This document shows, one piece after another, positions 63,100 to 64,000 of a DNA stretch of 64,000 nt (within the stretch, counting starts at the first letter, position 1; each line of letters opens with the position of its first letter). Origin of the DNA: Leifsonia shinshuensis. GTDB taxonomy: Bacteria; Actinomycetota; Actinomycetes; Actinomycetales; Microbacteriaceae. The stretch lies in NCBI RefSeq assembly GCF_013410375.1, contig NZ_JACCFL010000001.1:744001-808000 (forward strand), read 5' to 3'. A program made the position numbers and the translations under genes. The notes beneath the pieces were generated by a model. The model was not told the DNA's origin and searched no databases. It worked only from the letters and a program-made list of their open reading frames with translations.

Positions 63100-64000
63100 C
63101 ACGCCGTCCTTTCTGTTGCGGCCCCGTTGCGGCGGCCCGTGCGGCCTTCGGCCTTCTTGGCGGTCGTGACCGCACCGGCGGTGTCACGGCGGAGGACGAA
63201 GCGCTGGTAGATGAGCGCGACGATCAGGGAGATGAGGAAGATCACGACGGCCACGGCGTTGCCGTAGCCGTAGTTGCCGGCGTTGCGGCCGTTCGCGACC
63301 ATGTAGGTGGCCATCGTCGAGGTGCCCGCGGTGGAGGCCACGTACTGGCCCCAGATGATGTAGACGAGGTCGAACAGCTGGAGGGCGCCGATGATCGAGA
63401 GGAACGCCCAGATCCGGAGCGTCGGGCCGAGCAGCGGCAGGGTGATCCTGCGCTGGATCTGCCAGTACGACGCGCCGTCGAGCGCTGCGGCCTCGTAGAG
63501 CTCCTCCGGGATGCCCTGCAGGCCGGCGAGGAAGAGGATGACGGCGAAGCCGACGTACTTCCAGGTCAGGATGCCCATCAGGGTCCAGATGGCGATGTTC
63601 GGGTCGGACAGCCAGTCGTGGGCCATCCAGCCGAGGCCGACATTGTGCAGGAAGCCGTTGAGCGCGCCGTTGGTGGCGAGCATCAGGCTCCAGCCGGTGC
63701 CGACCACGACCTCCGAGATCACGTAGGGCACGAAGATCAGCACGCGGATGAGCGACTGGCCCCTCATGCGCCGGTTGAGGAGGAGCGCGAGGAGGATGGC
63801 GATCGGGCCCTGGATGACGATGGACATCACGACGATGAAGGCGTTGTGCCCGAGCGCCGCCAGGAAGGCCGGGTCGGTGAGGATGACGACGTAGTTCTGG
63901 AGGCCGACGAAGTCGGTGGGGGTGCCGTACCCGGCCCAGCGGAAGAAGCCGTAGTAGGCGGCCATCACGACCGGGAAGATCACGAAGGCCAGGAAGACGA
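63099..64000 (-). CDS. Sugar ABC transporter permease (MalF-like, CUT1), 5' end outside window
   Basis: The reading frame stays open to the window edge; codons before 63983 still encode helix 1 (VFLAFVIFPVVMAAYYG), so the start lies beyond 64000. The visible 300 residues hold the rest of the membrane domain, the EAA motif ELYEAAALDGASYWQIQRRITLP in outline, and a basic C-terminal tail (AKKAEGRTGRRNG). A binding-protein gene is expected just outside the window. Confidence 0.85.
   Translation of the reverse strand, partial: VFLAFVIFPVVMAAYYGFFRWAGYGTPTDFVGLQNYVVILTDPAFLAALGHNAFIVVMSIVIQGPIAILLALLLNRRMRGQSLIRVLIFVPYVISEVVVGTGWSLMLATNGALNGFLHNVGLGWMAHDWLSDPNIAIWTLMGILTWKYVGFAVILFLAGLQGIPEELYEAAALDGASYWQIQRRITLPLLGPTLRIWAFLSIIGALQLFDLVYIIWGQYVASTAGTSTMATYMVANGRNAGNYGYGNAVAVVIFLISLIVALIYQRFVLRRDTAGAVTTAKKAEGRTGRRNGAATERTA

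Overview
The window is GC-rich DNA with third codon positions almost always G or C. Many GTG starts, 4-bp ATGA/GTGA gene overlaps, and actinobacterial families (DUF3073, DUF4097-PadR, DUF6458, TipA-like MerR, KimA-like permease) point to a high-GC Gram-positive. The gene mix fits the family Microbacteriaceae, with Leifsonia-like genera my best guess. It looks like ordinary chromosome: I see no rRNA, tRNA, integrase, transposase, CRISPR array or phage module.

Layout. 0-5.2 kb: a Calx-beta surface protein, an ABC exporter whose ATPase gene carries a frameshift, a DesK/DesR-type two-component system, and DUF3073. 5.4-6.8 kb: an FAD oxidoreductase, then an 88-bp palindrome-rich repeat array. 6.8-14.5 kb: a sugar ABC operon (binding protein, two permeases, peptidase E-like protein, debranching enzyme) facing a LacI regulator across two operators. 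14.8-17.7 kb: a small secreted protein, a monooxygenase-like membrane protein, and a DUF4097-PadR pair. 17.9-27.9 kb: a KimA-type K+ permease, a frameshifted metallo-beta-lactamase, a TipA-like regulator, a YczE/MocR divergent pair, and an RND exporter with a Gly-Ala-Ser repeat. 27.9-34.5 kb: histidine utilisation (hutG, hutI, hutU, hutH, IclR regulator). 34.5-43.9 kb: HtrA-like protease, small membrane proteins, GNAT, SRPBCC, phytoene-desaturase-like oxidoreductase, DEAD-box helicase, kinase-like phosphotransferase, PLP decarboxylase. 43.9-53.2 kb: MarR, Ser/Thr kinase, UDP-glucose dehydrogenase, MalT-like regulator, argG-MarR, VanY. 53.4-59.7 kb: amidase, agmatine deiminase and TetR, then two alpha/beta hydrolases with a 3-hydroxybutyrate-dehydrogenase-like SDR. 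59.8-64 kb: GH3 beta-glucosidase with two sugar ABC permeases, the last cut by the window edge.

How it fits together. The window encodes scavenging of sugars (alpha-glucan-like and beta-glucoside-like), histidine and agmatine, each beside its own regulator. Operator-like palindromes are visible for the LacI, PadR, IclR, MerR, TetR and (less surely) MocR and DesR-like regulators. The IclR site is the most informative: the same 19-bp sequence lies about 63 bp upstream of both hutG and hutH and also just before the regulator itself. Many genes appear leaderless, with a TANNNT element 6-8 nt before the start codon.

The least explained parts are intergenic: an 88-bp tandem array, three copies of a 74-nt hairpin element confined to the hut locus, two copies of a 68-bp element 25 kb apart, and several unrelated long palindromes at gene ends. 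Two genes carry single-base frameshifts at short homopolymers, which may be real decay or assembly errors.
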